From Thiospirillum jenense (lineage in GTDB: Bacteria; Pseudomonadota; Gammaproteobacteria; Chromatiales; Chromatiaceae), in contig NZ_JABVCQ010000003.1 in the NCBI RefSeq assembly GCF_014145225.1, forward strand, positions 92,968 to 156,967: DNA of 64,000 nt, in the 5' to 3' direction. The position numbers and the translations under genes were made by a program. Within the stretch, counting starts at the first letter, position 1. Every line of letters begins with the position of its first letter. Below the pieces are notes generated by a model that saw nothing but the letters and a program-made list of their open reading frames with translations, made no database searches and was not told where the DNA came from. Positions 1-9,198 of the stretch are shown one piece after another.

Positions 1-1503
1 TAATACACGATCACCCGCACCATGCCCATAAGTATCATTTACCCGTTTAAAATGGTCAATATCTATTAAAATAGCAGTCACTTCTGCATCGCGGTCACGG
101 TCATGCAAATTACAATAGCGTGTCATAACGTCGTGCATATAAAACCGTGTGAATAATCCAGTCAATGAATCCCGAATTGAACGTTGATAAGCTCGTTCAC
201 GTTCCATATCAATCATGCGGTAAATGACTTCACGTTCTAATGCAACTTGCAGTGGTTCAGCAATTTGACTCACAATTTGAATAACTGCTTGCGTAATTGG
301 AATACACGTTTTCAATGTCATCACGGCAAAGCCATCAATACGTTCCTGACCATGCCCGACTAATGGAATACGGATTTGTTGTTCATTTGAATCTGCGTCT
401 TTATCGACACAAAATAATTCGTTGTGCAAACAATGTCCATGCGTTGCAAGGGTATCATTGTGAATGATAATCCAGTCCTCCCGATTACGCCCGATGAATG
501 TACAAAAATAAGGTAAATGTATAGATGATTCTATCGTTCCTGAAAACCGAGTTTCTCGTTTTAAAACTAATACATTACTATCTGATAATGCAGCATAATA
601 ATCTAAGCGTTCAACCGGCAGACTGCGCTGCACTAATTCTAATAAGCGTGTCGCAATATCGCGGAAATCACGATAAAGTAACATGGTTTCAGCAATATCG
701 CGTAACGTCGCATTTAATCGGGATAACCGCTGAATATCAGTATCGTCTTGCACTAATAGATAAATCCCGCAATTAATATGACGCAGTTTTTCAATCATAA
801 ACCCGATCAATGGACGCGGAATGATCGAGCCATGTTGTGAGCAAATAATTTCCACTGGATAACGTTCAATTTGCGTCAATGCATAACCTAAAATGTCATT
901 GCTCGGCATGTAATGCTCATGGAATGGACGCAGTGCTTCAAAATGCGATTCGTCTTGCGCAACTAATGTTGGTGTTTGAGTAAAACCTCCAAATAAATCG
1001 CTGGAAAAAAGTACCCTAGTGCGCCGATCAAAACTACAAATTGCACCAGGAAAATGTGCGTACGGCGTGAAAATGAATTCAAGTTCTCGATCTTGTAATT
1101 GCAAACGCCATTCATGCTGATCCACTAACCAAAATGGCAGTTTTAATCCGTAATGCCGTAATAACGCTTGAGCGCGCCAATGCGTTACAATACAAGCATC
1201 AGGACGATTTGTCATGTCATCAATCAATGGTAATGCGGCAGTAATGTCGGGGTCTTGATGATGACAAACGAAATAACGGATATGAGTAAATGGAATTACC
1301 TGTTCAATTTTGCCCAATGTACCGGCAAAGGTCAGCCGAGAACCAGGATCAAATAATACGGATTGATCGCCCTGTTCAAGTAAATAAACATGGCATTGAA
1401 AAGGATCATTCGGTAATACATGTCCCACCCACCAAATACGGTCAGCAACTTCTAATGCTTGCGTGGTATCAGCATGACGCAAATGCGCCAAGTCAGAAGT
1501 CAT
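1..1503 (-). CDS. Partial ODP-like diiron domain / GAF-like / GGDEF diguanylate cyclase
   Basis: The reading frame opens with ATG at 1503 and stays open to the window edge, so the C-terminus is missing. The N-terminal 250 or so residues look like the metallo-beta-lactamase fold of flavodiiron and ODP proteins. Metal-ligand-like motifs occur in family order: CHHQDPD, THWRA, PYAHFPGA, LFSSDLFGGF, CSQHGS. A middle sensory region (about 260-430) resembles a GAF domain. The last visible part is the start of a GGDEF domain (RDSLTGLFTR, then IDIDHFKRVNDTYGHGAGD). ODP domains bind a diiron centre and O2 in known relatives. I infer an oxygen- or NO-responsive enzyme controlling c-di-GMP. The GG(D/E)EF signature itself lies beyond the window, so activity cannot be judged. 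Confidence 0.82.
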   Translation of the reverse strand, partial: MTSDLAHLRHADTTQALEVADRIWWVGHVLPNDPFQCHVYLLEQGDQSVLFDPGSRLTFAGTLGKIEQVIPFTHIRYFVCHHQDPDITAALPLIDDMTNRPDACIVTHWRAQALLRHYGLKLPFWLVDQHEWRLQLQDRELEFIFTPYAHFPGAICSFDRRTRVLFSSDLFGGFTQTPTLVAQDESHFEALRPFHEHYMPSNDILGYALTQIERYPVEIICSQHGSIIPRPLIGFMIEKLRHINCGIYLLVQDDTDIQRLSRLNATLRDIAETMLLYRDFRDIATRLLELVQRSLPVERLDYYAALSDSNVLVLKRETRFSGTIESSIHLPYFCTFIGRNREDWIIIHNDTLATHGHCLHNELFCVDKDADSNEQQIRIPLVGHGQERIDGFAVMTLKTCIPITQAVIQIVSQIAEPLQVALEREVIYRMIDMERERAYQRSIRDSLTGLFTRFYMHDVMTRYCNLHDRDRDAEVTAILIDIDHFKRVNDTYGHGAGDRVL

Positions 1504-1756
1504 AATATTCAAAAGTTTCTCCTGCACAATTCTTAGATTCGCATTGAATGAGAACCTTATTAACATTGTTATTGAAACGCGGTCATAATATCAAATTTAG
1601 TTAAAAACATTTGATAATTATCAAGTCAGAATTTTAATGTTTGGTATTGCTGCAATGTCATATATCTGTTAAACTTTAATTTATGGCTTTGAGTGTATAC
1701 TACCCACAACGCCTCTTGCAAAATTCTCATATTAAATAAAAAATTAGTCATTCACT

Positions 1757-2887
1757 ATGTTCAAGAATGATCTTACGCACCCCATATCTGTTGTCACCTG
1801 CCGACCAGAACTCGCTGTCATTATTCCCACCTACAATGAAGTTGACAATGTCGTACCAATTATAACTGCTTTGGAAAACGCGCTTGTTGGAATTGAATGG
1901 GAATTAATTATTGTTGATGACGATTCGCCTGATGAGACAGCAATGCAAGTGCGTATTCTTGCCTGCCATAATCCTCGTGTGCGCGTATTACAACGCCTCG
2001 GTCGCCGCGGATTAGCATCTGCCTGTATTGAAGGAATGTTGGTGACAACTGCACCCTTTTTAGCCATTATGGATGCCGATTTACAACACGATGAAAACTT
2101 GTTGCCAACTATGCTAATGCGTTTAAAACAAGCACCATTAGACATCGTTATTGGCAGCCGTTATGTCAACGGAGGAACGGTTGGTGAATGGAACAAACAA
2201 CGCCAAAAAATGAGTCAATTTGCCAGTCAATTTGCACACTCACTTATTCACGCCAAGCTGCACGATCCAATGAGTGGTTTTTTCATGTTGCGCGCCGAGG
2301 TATTTCATCTCAGTGTGCGCAAACTCAGTGGTGTTGGCTTCAAACTATTATTAGATTTATTCGCCAGCCACCCCGAAACATTACGATTTGAAGAATTACC
2401 TTATCAATTCCGCACCCGCCAAAACGGTACCAGCAAACTCGAGAGCGCGGTATTGTGGGAATACCTACTCATGTTACTACAAAAATTCACTGGCAATTGG
2501 TTGCCGGTGCGATTTATCAGCTTTATTTTCATTGGTGCGAGTGGTGTTTTAATTCATTTATGTGTGTTGTGGTTACTTTACAAATCACTGGCAACCAGTT
2601 TTATTGTTGGTCAATCAGTCGCAACATTGGTTGCAATGACAACTAACTTTTTCTTTAATAATTTACTCACCTATCGTGATATGCGTTTGCGGGGTAAACA
2701 ATTAATTCGTGGCTGGTTTAGTTTTATTCTTGCCTGTAGTGTGGGGGCAATTGCAAATGTCGGGGTAGCAAATTATCTGGTACAAGCCCACTCGTGGTGG
2801 ATGCTATCGGCAATTGCTGGTATCATTGTAGGTGCAGTCTGGAATTATGCAGTAACCGCCGTGTATACCTGGAATAAACCGCGCTAA
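1757..2887 (+). CDS. Family 2 glycosyltransferase fused to GtrA-like membrane domain
   Basis: Residues about 15-240 form a GT-A fold like dolichol-phosphate mannosyltransferase: VIIPTYNE, the acidic DDDSPDE segment, the metal-binding DADLQHD motif and IGSRYV. Residues about 250-372 are hydrophobic with four likely membrane helices typical of GtrA, a polyprenyl-linked sugar translocation domain. The 376-aa two-domain fusion is common in this family. It probably transfers a sugar from a nucleotide donor to polyprenyl phosphate at the inner membrane and helps present it across the membrane. The specific sugar cannot be told. The gene is monocistronic and converges on the next gene with only 5 bp between the stops. 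Confidence 0.88.
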   Translation: MFKNDLTHPISVVTCRPELAVIIPTYNEVDNVVPIITALENALVGIEWELIIVDDDSPDETAMQVRILACHNPRVRVLQRLGRRGLASACIEGMLVTTAPFLAIMDADLQHDENLLPTMLMRLKQAPLDIVIGSRYVNGGTVGEWNKQRQKMSQFASQFAHSLIHAKLHDPMSGFFMLRAEVFHLSVRKLSGVGFKLLLDLFASHPETLRFEELPYQFRTRQNGTSKLESAVLWEYLLMLLQKFTGNWLPVRFISFIFIGASGVLIHLCVLWLLYKSLATSFIVGQSVATLVAMTTNFFFNNLLTYRDMRLRGKQLIRGWFSFILACSVGAIANVGVANYLVQAHSWWMLSAIAGIIVGAVWNYAVTAVYTWNKPR

Positions 2888-2892
2888 TTATT

Positions 2893-3549
2893 TCAATCAA
2901 ATTGATAGCCAAACAGCGCAATGTCAGATGCAAAGTGTTGCGCAACCAACGCCGCAGTATCGTCAGTGTAATAATAACGATAATCCTTAACACGATCTGT
3001 TGCTTGACGGCGATGCGGCAAAGTGAGTTGCGGTAATTGAAGATGCTGACAAACTGTTGCAAAATCGGCTTCTAATTGTTCATAACGTCCAATAAAATCC
3101 ACGCAAATATGACCATGCAAATCCATTAAATAATCACGTTGCAATTCAATTGACGTGTCAAGGTGGTATTGATAAGGACGCGCCGGATTTAATTTCCAAC
3201 GTAAAAAATCATCGAATTCTTGATGACCATTTAAATAATGCGGGCGTTCGCGGCGAATATGATGGAATGAACTCACTTGCAAATCCCAGGGATTACGCAC
3301 AAATGCAAATTTGAATAGTGATTCAAAATAGTCGTGTGGTAATAACTCTTTTGCCAAAACCACTTTAGCATGACGCGGCAATTTGGTGCCAATTCGATGC
3401 CCACTCCAATGACTGAAGCGCGCACAGACCGCCATTGGCCAATACCAGGGATCCATCCAACGCTGACGTTCTAATGCAGCGCGAATACTGGTACCCCCAG
3501 TTTTTGCAATATGAACAAACAAAAATTGCCGTTTTATAGATAACAACAT
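2893..3549 (-). CDS. Sulfotransferase family protein
   Basis: This 218-aa protein has the two nucleotide-binding signatures of PAPS-dependent sulfotransferases: the 5'-phosphosulfate loop near the N-terminus (HIAKTGGTS, residues 13-21) and the 3'-phosphate motif (FVRNPWD, about 84-90). Length and spacing fit the sulfotransferase-2 type that acts on carbohydrates. A likely role is sulfation of a surface polysaccharide or glycolipid, which suits the glycosyltransferase opposite it. It lies downstream of hdrB on the same strand with a gap of about 115 bp, so read-through from the Hdr operon is possible. The acceptor is unknown. Confidence 0.85.
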   Translation of the reverse strand: MLLSIKRQFLFVHIAKTGGTSIRAALERQRWMDPWYWPMAVCARFSHWSGHRIGTKLPRHAKVVLAKELLPHDYFESLFKFAFVRNPWDLQVSSFHHIRRERPHYLNGHQEFDDFLRWKLNPARPYQYHLDTSIELQRDYLMDLHGHICVDFIGRYEQLEADFATVCQHLQLPQLTLPHRRQATDRVKDYRYYYTDDTAALVAQHFASDIALFGYQFD

Positions 3550-3663
3550 GTTATGTAAAACTAATTGAATGACGGCTCACAATCTTTATTGCGTTTAATA
3601 AAAATCTGAACGAAATCATGCGCCGTCACTCAAGCGGTCTAAAATAAAACCGGATGGGTGTTC

Positions 3664-4566
3664 TTATTTCCCTGCAATTCCTTCCAACTTTTTAGCTGGA
3701 ATGACTTGTCCCCCGAGAGCGGCATCCTTTGCATTACGCCCATAAGCAACTGCCATCAGCGTTGAATAATACACCACCGGCATCTTGAATTGTGTGCCAT
3801 AGGTGGTGTTAATTTGATCTTGATACACCTCGACATTCATTTGACACACCGGGCAAGGTGTCACAATTAAATCAGCACCATGATCGTATGCCGCCTCAAT
3901 AATCCCTTTAATCATTTCTTGGGATTTTTCCGGCTCTGAAAATGCTAATGCACCACCGCAACACTGCACCTTTTTTTCATAGGTCGGAATCGACTCAGCA
4001 CCTAAAACTTCAATCAGTTTATCTAGGTACTTGGGATTTTCATAGGATTCACCGGCAATCCCAAACGGACGATTGGTTTGACAACCAACGTAACCGGCAA
4101 CTTTAATACCGGTTAGCGGTTTTTTGACCTTCGCTTTTAATTCTTCATATCCAATATCTTCAATTAACACCTCGACCATGTGTCTAATCGGTGTTTCATT
4201 TTTCAAGGTTAATCCAGCTTCACCCAGCGCTTGCTTTGCCTCTGCATTGAGTTGCGCATCGTGTTTTAATCGTTCAGCGGCTTCACGAGTGGATAACCAA
4301 CATGCCGCACAAGTGGCGACAATTGGTTGCCCGGGATTGTGTTGTTCGGATAATGCGATATTGCGTGCCGACAAGGTTAAGCGTGGTAATTCACCGCCGC
4401 CGGCGTAACCAATAGAAGCTGCGCAACAATTCCAATCTGGAATTGAATTAAGTTGAATGCCTAATTCTGCACACACGCTTTGCGCCGATACGAGATAATT
4501 ACTGGATGATGCCCCTTTTTGTGAAGAGCAGCCAGGATAAAAAGAGTATTCGCGTTTTGCCATCAT
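3664..4566 (-). CDS. hdrB: Heterodisulfide reductase subunit B-like protein (QmoC-replacing)
   Basis: This 300-aa protein has two CCG domains, the cysteine-rich modules of HdrB that bind non-cubane [4Fe-4S] clusters. Visible motifs are YPGCSSQ, DWNCCAAS and CAACW in the first domain, then GCQTNRP, VQCCGGAL and TPCPVCQ in the second. It is the last gene of qmoA-qmoB-hdrC-hdrB. In Gram-positive sulfate reducers and some sulfur oxidisers HdrC plus HdrB take the place of the membrane subunit QmoC. Here that implies a soluble or peripherally attached module passing electrons between APS reductase and an as yet unseen partner. An AAAGGA ribosome-binding site precedes two tandem ATG codons, and either could be the start. 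Confidence 0.9.
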   Translation of the reverse strand: MMAKREYSFYPGCSSQKGASSSNYLVSAQSVCAELGIQLNSIPDWNCCAASIGYAGGGELPRLTLSARNIALSEQHNPGQPIVATCAACWLSTREAAERLKHDAQLNAEAKQALGEAGLTLKNETPIRHMVEVLIEDIGYEELKAKVKKPLTGIKVAGYVGCQTNRPFGIAGESYENPKYLDKLIEVLGAESIPTYEKKVQCCGGALAFSEPEKSQEMIKGIIEAAYDHGADLIVTPCPVCQMNVEVYQDQINTTYGTQFKMPVVYYSTLMAVAYGRNAKDAALGGQVIPAKKLEGIAGK

Positions 4567-4595
4567 CGTATTCCTTTAGGGTAATAAAACGCAGG

Positions 4596-5240
4596 TTAAG
4601 CTGTAGGACGTGGAGCAACACTGTATTGTGCAATACGCAGCGCTTCTAATTCCTGTGCTTTTTGCATGATAGCGTGAAACCCTTTTAAATCCTTAATAGC
4701 GTGACCGCCAAATAACTCCATTGCTGACATCCGTTGAGTGCGTTGCATTCCAATACCAACCGGCGCCATTTTAATTGCGGTTTTTACCCCGGGACCAATC
4801 CCATTCATAAAATATAAACTGACGCCCAATTTCAGTTCATTCACCCGCCCTTTTTTGAGCAAGTTATTCCAAAATCGTTGTGCAAACTCAGCCGTCGGTT
4901 GATTTTTAGGTGTTAGTCCCAATCGTTTTGCATAATGCGCTAAACCGTGCATAATATGCGTAATTGGCACTTCTCGGGGGCACCGCACAACGCAGTTATA
5001 ACACGAAGTACACATCCACATTGCATCAGAAGTTAATACTTCTTCACGCTTACCGGCGCGAATCATCATAAAGATTTCTTGCGGCGGATGATTCCAAAAT
5101 TTGCCGAGCGGACAAGAGCCGGAACACACGCCGCACTGCATACACATTTTAACCCATTCGCCTTCTTCGACATTCGCTTCAACCTCTTTGAGGAAGCTGG
5201 TGCGATATTTTTCAATCATCGCTTGATTCAAGTCGCCCAT
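4596..5240 (-). CDS. hdrC: Heterodisulfide reductase subunit C-like iron-sulfur protein
   Basis: This protein has two [4Fe-4S] ferredoxin motifs, CMQCGVCSGSCP and CTSCYNCVVRCP, followed by a helical C-terminal part, the HdrC plan. I chose the ATG at 5240 over an upstream TTG at 5270 because GGAG sits about 7 bases before it. That gives 214 aa. HdrC relays electrons between the flavin subunits (QmoA, QmoB) and the CCG-domain subunit HdrB. It is 30 bp from hdrB and about 180 bp from qmoB. A 10-bp hairpin at 5261-5292 lies in the qmoB-hdrC gap. Confidence 0.9.
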   Translation of the reverse strand: MGDLNQAMIEKYRTSFLKEVEANVEEGEWVKMCMQCGVCSGSCPLGKFWNHPPQEIFMMIRAGKREEVLTSDAMWMCTSCYNCVVRCPREVPITHIMHGLAHYAKRLGLTPKNQPTAEFAQRFWNNLLKKGRVNELKLGVSLYFMNGIGPGVKTAIKMAPVGIGMQRTQRMSAMELFGGHAIKDLKGFHAIMQKAQELEALRIAQYSVAPRPTA

Positions 5241-5260
5241 CAGATTATCTCCATAGACAA

Positions 5261-5292
5261 CAACTGCCAATTGGCTGTTTATTTGGCAGTTG
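5261..5292 (-). promoter_or_regulatory. Intercistronic hairpin between qmoB and hdrC
   Basis: CAACTGCCAA (5261-5270) and TTGGCAGTTG (5283-5292) form a perfect 10-bp inverted repeat with a 12-base loop, just upstream of the hdrC ribosome-binding site. There is no T run, so it is more likely an mRNA-processing or stability hairpin that sets subunit ratios, or a protein-binding site, than a terminator. Confidence 0.5.
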
Positions 5293-5421
5293 TCAAATCA
5301 AAACCATATTCGTTTTTTATTCCAGCCTACCCAGTCGCATTGATTAAACGAGCAAATATACTGGACGGTTAATAATAAGATACGACGTGGGCAGTCAACT
5401 GGACTAAAACTCGGTAACTGT

Positions 5422-7719
5422 TTAGAATTTAAACGGACTCATACCGATTTTTTCAATCGTTGTCGCCATGTCATTAATTAACTGGGGCGCTCGGTGAATA
5501 TCGGTAATTGCTACTTCATAAACGGCAACGCGCTCGGTTTCTAATTTCAATTGCTGGAGCGTATCACCGACTTTACTCAAACGCTCGGCTGCCATTGCTG
5601 AACCGCGCACGAAATGACATTGATAATCATCATCACGGCGACAACCCATTAATACAATGCCATCAAATCCAGAATTAAGTGCATCCGTTATCCATGACAA
5701 ACTGACTGATCCCAAACACCGCACTGGAATAACCCGCGCAAAGGGTGTTAATTCAATACCATTGCCCGTTCGCGCCGCCTGTGCGGCCATATCTAATGCA
5801 GGATACGCATCATTTTCACAGGCTAATGCTAAAATACGCGGCTTTTCGGAAAATTCATCTGGAATTTCCACGTTTTTAATTTGCTGCCCGACGGTATCAA
5901 TTGAATAATTTTCAAATGAAATAACCCGCACCGGACACGCGCCCATGCAAGTACCACACCGCCGACACCGTGATTCATTAAACACGGGATATTTTTGCTC
6001 ATCTTCATTGATGGCGCCGAATGGACATTCCACCGTACAGCGTTTACATTGGGTGCAACCTTCTTTACGGAAACTCGGATAACTTAAATCACCTACTCGC
6101 GGATGTGCGGCGGCACCACGCGCTGCATTTTCGGCGGCTTGAATCGCTTTCATTGCCGCGCCAACCGCATCTTCCATTGCCTGTTTCATATCCATTGGGC
6201 GACGGACGGGGCCGGCGGCATAAATACCAGTACGGCGCGTTTCATAGGGGAAGCAAATGAAATGGCTATCCACAAAGCCGTGCCGCAAATGCGGTAAATC
6301 CGTGCCTTGCCGATAATCCAGATTGAGAATAGACGGCGGGGCGTTTTCTAATTTAAGCCGCGCTGCCGCTTTTTCTTCTTCACTCTCCGCTTCTTCAACC
6401 GCTAATTGCGCATACGGATCGGGACCATTATGCGGTATTTGACCCGTTGCTAATACCACCAAATCACAGTCTAATTCGGTATCTTCATCCAGAATTAAAT
6501 CTTTAAACTTGACTTTCAATCCCGCGCCATTTTGCACCACAGCACTGGCTTTGCCTTTAGTAAAGGTCACCATTGACTGTTGTCCGCAGCGATAGAAATC
6601 CTCACCAGCGGCACCTGGTGTGCGCATATCAGTAAATAAAATGGTCGCGTCGGCACCATTTTGTTCACGGAAATAGAGCGCCTGTTTAATGGATTCAGTG
6701 CAGCAAAATCCCGAGCAATAGGGCAAGTGACCCGGCTGTTCTGATCGCTGACCGGCGCACTGAATAAATGCAACTGAGCTGACTTCTTTACCGTCACTCG
6801 GGCGTTTAATGGGCGCACCATTCGCCTCTTTGGCTAACTTTTCTAATTCAAAGTTAGTCACCACATCCGGGCGCTTGCCATACCCAAATTCGGGTAATTG
6901 ACTGGCATCATAGGGTTTATAATCGGTGGCTTGTATAATTGCACCGAAATTTTCCGTCACCGTTGAACCAGATTCAATTGCAATATCGGCAGTGAACCGT
7001 CCCGGTGCACCACTGGTGCGGGCAATACGCGCATTCAAATGCACGGTGATTAATGATTCCGCATTAATCTGCGCAGTTAAATCAGCAATACCCGGGTCTT
7101 CCGGTCGCGGTAAATCAGCGTCATTATTGCGCACAACATCAATGGCCGCGGCGCGGAATGGCACTCGTTTATACAAGTTATTCCACACGCCACCCAATTG
7201 GGCTTCTTCGGCAACTAAATGAACGGGATAACCAGCGCGGGCGGTTTCTAATGCGGCAGTCATGCCAGTGACGCCCCCGCCAACGACCAAAATCCGTTTA
7301 TTTAATTCCTGTTGACCAGATGACTTTGGCACCGACATAAACTTAATTTCTGCCGCCGCCATGCGAATATAATCATTCGCCATTTCTTGCGTGGTTTCAC
7401 GATTGGCATCGGTATTGGGGCGCAACCAAATCACGCCTTCACGCAAGTTAGCGCGGGAAATAGCAACGGTGGGGAAATTAAATGCTTCTATTTTCGCCCG
7501 CCGTGAACAACCGGCAATCATCATGTGTGTGACTTGGCCGGCGTCAATATCATCTCGAATTAACTTAACGCCTTCTGCGCTGCACAGCATTGGATGCGTT
7601 TTACAACTGGCCAATTTACCTTCACGCACGGCAATGGTGGTTAGTTGTTGAACATCTAATCGTTCACCAATACCGCAGCCGGTGCAAAGATAACCGGCTA
7701 ATTTCTTTTGTTCCGCCAT
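5422..7719 (-). CDS. qmoB: QmoB-like FAD/Fe-S subunit with MvhD-type C-terminal domain
   Basis: This 765-aa HdrA-type flavoprotein has, in order: an N-terminal cysteine motif (LCTGCGIG); an FAD-binding Rossmann site (VVGGGVTGMTAALE, about 145-158); HdrA-type cysteines (CSGFCC); two [4Fe-4S] ferredoxin motifs (CTQCKRCTVECP and CRRCGTCMGACP, about 560-610); and a C-terminal MvhD-like domain with VLMGCRRDDD. This order and length match QmoB of the quinone-interacting membrane-bound oxidoreductase. In sulfur oxidisers the complex accepts electrons from APS reductase. It starts 6 bp after the qmoA stop, so the two genes are very probably co-translated. Confidence 0.9.
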   Translation of the reverse strand: MAEQKKLAGYLCTGCGIGERLDVQQLTTIAVREGKLASCKTHPMLCSAEGVKLIRDDIDAGQVTHMMIAGCSRRAKIEAFNFPTVAISRANLREGVIWLRPNTDANRETTQEMANDYIRMAAAEIKFMSVPKSSGQQELNKRILVVGGGVTGMTAALETARAGYPVHLVAEEAQLGGVWNNLYKRVPFRAAAIDVVRNNDADLPRPEDPGIADLTAQINAESLITVHLNARIARTSGAPGRFTADIAIESGSTVTENFGAIIQATDYKPYDASQLPEFGYGKRPDVVTNFELEKLAKEANGAPIKRPSDGKEVSSVAFIQCAGQRSEQPGHLPYCSGFCCTESIKQALYFREQNGADATILFTDMRTPGAAGEDFYRCGQQSMVTFTKGKASAVVQNGAGLKVKFKDLILDEDTELDCDLVVLATGQIPHNGPDPYAQLAVEEAESEEEKAAARLKLENAPPSILNLDYRQGTDLPHLRHGFVDSHFICFPYETRRTGIYAAGPVRRPMDMKQAMEDAVGAAMKAIQAAENAARGAAAHPRVGDLSYPSFRKEGCTQCKRCTVECPFGAINEDEQKYPVFNESRCRRCGTCMGACPVRVISFENYSIDTVGQQIKNVEIPDEFSEKPRILALACENDAYPALDMAAQAARTGNGIELTPFARVIPVRCLGSVSLSWITDALNSGFDGIVLMGCRRDDDYQCHFVRGSAMAAERLSKVGDTLQQLKLETERVAVYEVAITDIHRAPQLINDMATTIEKIGMSPFKF

Positions 7720-7725
7720 AATAAT

Positions 7726-9009
7726 TTATACTCCCACACCGCGAACCCGATTAACAACTTGTACCGCTCTTAATGCCGCGCCAGTGGCATGTTGCACAGC
7801 GCGATTAACATCGAGTGCATCGGATGCGCCACCAGCGGCGAATACACCACCATTCTCTGGTGCTGCTTCAATAAAGCCGGCGCGATTAACCACAATTGGG
7901 ACGGGGAATGCGTCTTTTGGCACGGCGGGTTCCATTCCAACGGCGAGTACCACTAAATCAAATGGTTCGGCATAACGATGATACCCTTCGGTGTCAACGC
8001 CATTGACAATCGGATTGCCATCTTTATCAACGGTAACGGATGCCGGTTTTGATTTAATAAACTTGACCTGCGGGATGGCGCTGACTTTATTATAAAAGTC
8101 TTCAAAGCGGTCAATTGCCCGAATGTCAATGTAAAAAATCCGAATATCCGCCGCGTCTTGATACGCATCAGCCACATAGGTAGCTTGTTTTAAACTCGCC
8201 ATGCAGCAAATCCGCGAGCAGTGTAATAAATGATTACGATCACGCGAGCCGGCGCATTGAATAAACGCGACCTTTTTCGCTGGCTTTCCATCGGATGGAC
8301 GGACTAATTGACCGCCAAAGGGTCCATTCGGATCCGCCATGCGTTCAAATTCAACACTGGTGACGACATTGGCAATGCGATCATAGCCGTAGGGTTGGAT
8401 TTTTGCCGCATCATACGGTTGCCAACCGGTCGCCCAAACAATAGCGCCACAGGGGAAAGTGATTTCCTGTGGCGTCATGTCTAAATCAATTGCATTGTAT
8501 TGACAAGCGGCTTTTGCCTGCTCCGCTTCTGGCGTACCAATAATACGCGGGTCAATGACGTAGCGTTGCGGTTGAGCCATCCGATATGGCAAATACGCCC
8601 CTTTACGTTGGCTTAATCCGTAATTAAACTCATCCGCAAATTCGGTATTGACCACTGTTGCACAATCACCGCACGCGGTGCAATTTTCATTGACATAACG
8701 CGGGTGCAATCGTACTGTTGCTTGATAATTCCCCGGCGTCCCGTCAATGCGCGTCACTTCAGCAAGTGTTAATAAAGTGAGGTTGGGATTCATTCGGGCG
8801 CGGCGTTGATTAATTTCTAACCCACAGGTTGGAAAACACAGTTTGGGGAAATATTTATACAACTGCGTGGTGCGTCCACCCAAATACGGACGCTTTTCAA
8901 CCAGTACGACCTGTTTGCCCGTCTCGGCGGCTTCCAGTGCGGCGGTCATGCCACTGATGCCACCGCCGACGACCAGAATGGTCTCGTTGGTCGCGACAAT
9001 TTCCGTCAT
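7726..9009 (-). CDS. qmoA: QmoA-like FAD-binding subunit
   Basis: This 427-aa HdrA-like protein has an N-terminal FAD site (VVGGGISGMTAALEA), the cysteines of the HdrA cluster (FPTCGLEIN, CTACGDCATV, CSRICCMAS) and a C-terminal flavin segment (GGVFAAGGASDALDVNRAV). It lacks the extra ferredoxin and MvhD domains of its neighbour, as expected for QmoA. It is the first gene of a four-gene minus-strand operon. A conserved structured leader at 9100-9198 lies about 90 bases upstream of its ATG. The aprBA genes usually linked to qmo are not in the window. Confidence 0.9.
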   Translation of the reverse strand: MTEIVATNETILVVGGGISGMTAALEAAETGKQVVLVEKRPYLGGRTTQLYKYFPKLCFPTCGLEINQRRARMNPNLTLLTLAEVTRIDGTPGNYQATVRLHPRYVNENCTACGDCATVVNTEFADEFNYGLSQRKGAYLPYRMAQPQRYVIDPRIIGTPEAEQAKAACQYNAIDLDMTPQEITFPCGAIVWATGWQPYDAAKIQPYGYDRIANVVTSVEFERMADPNGPFGGQLVRPSDGKPAKKVAFIQCAGSRDRNHLLHCSRICCMASLKQATYVADAYQDAADIRIFYIDIRAIDRFEDFYNKVSAIPQVKFIKSKPASVTVDKDGNPIVNGVDTEGYHRYAEPFDLVVLAVGMEPAVPKDAFPVPIVVNRAGFIEAAPENGGVFAAGGASDALDVNRAVQHATGAALRAVQVVNRVRGVGV

Positions 9010-9022
9010 TCGACTTGCCTGC

Positions 9023-9052
9023 TATCAAGAGAGTGCGCACACGGCGCACGGT
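9023..9052 (-). promoter_or_regulatory. Possible expression-platform hairpin before qmoA
   Basis: GTGCGC and GCGCAC flank a 5-base loop (GTGCGC-ACACG-GCGCAC on the plus strand, about 9033-9050), followed on the transcript by TCTCTT. It lies between the conserved leader and the qmoA start. It could be the regulated part of the leader, but the T-rich tract is weak. Confidence 0.3.
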
Positions 9053-9099
9053 GTGGTTCCTGTCATGTGCGGTTATGGCCACAGTTGCGTCAAAGCGAC

Positions 9100-9198
9100 A
9101 GGCATCACCTTCCCGACTGTGGCAAAGACCCTCTCTGGCACAGCGCCGCCGTTGCCGGACGGACTTGTTGCGGGTAGCGCAGTTGTGGTTGCGAGCCA
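9100..9198 (-). ncRNA. Conserved structured leader RNA upstream of qmoA (copy Q)
   Basis: Read on the minus strand, this stretch aligns along its whole length with the leader of metA (21657-21755). Shared blocks include TGGCTCGCAACCA, ACTGCGCTACCCG, GAGNGGGTCT and AGTCGGGAA, with only single-base length differences. ACCC can pair with GGGT, and CCCG with CGGG. The arm UCCGGCA/UGCCAGA here corresponds to a differently sequenced but still pairing arm in metA. Both copies sit on the sense strand 5' of a sulfur-metabolism gene. I do not recognise it as a named riboswitch. A candidate cis-regulatory RNA is the best reading. Confidence 0.65.
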
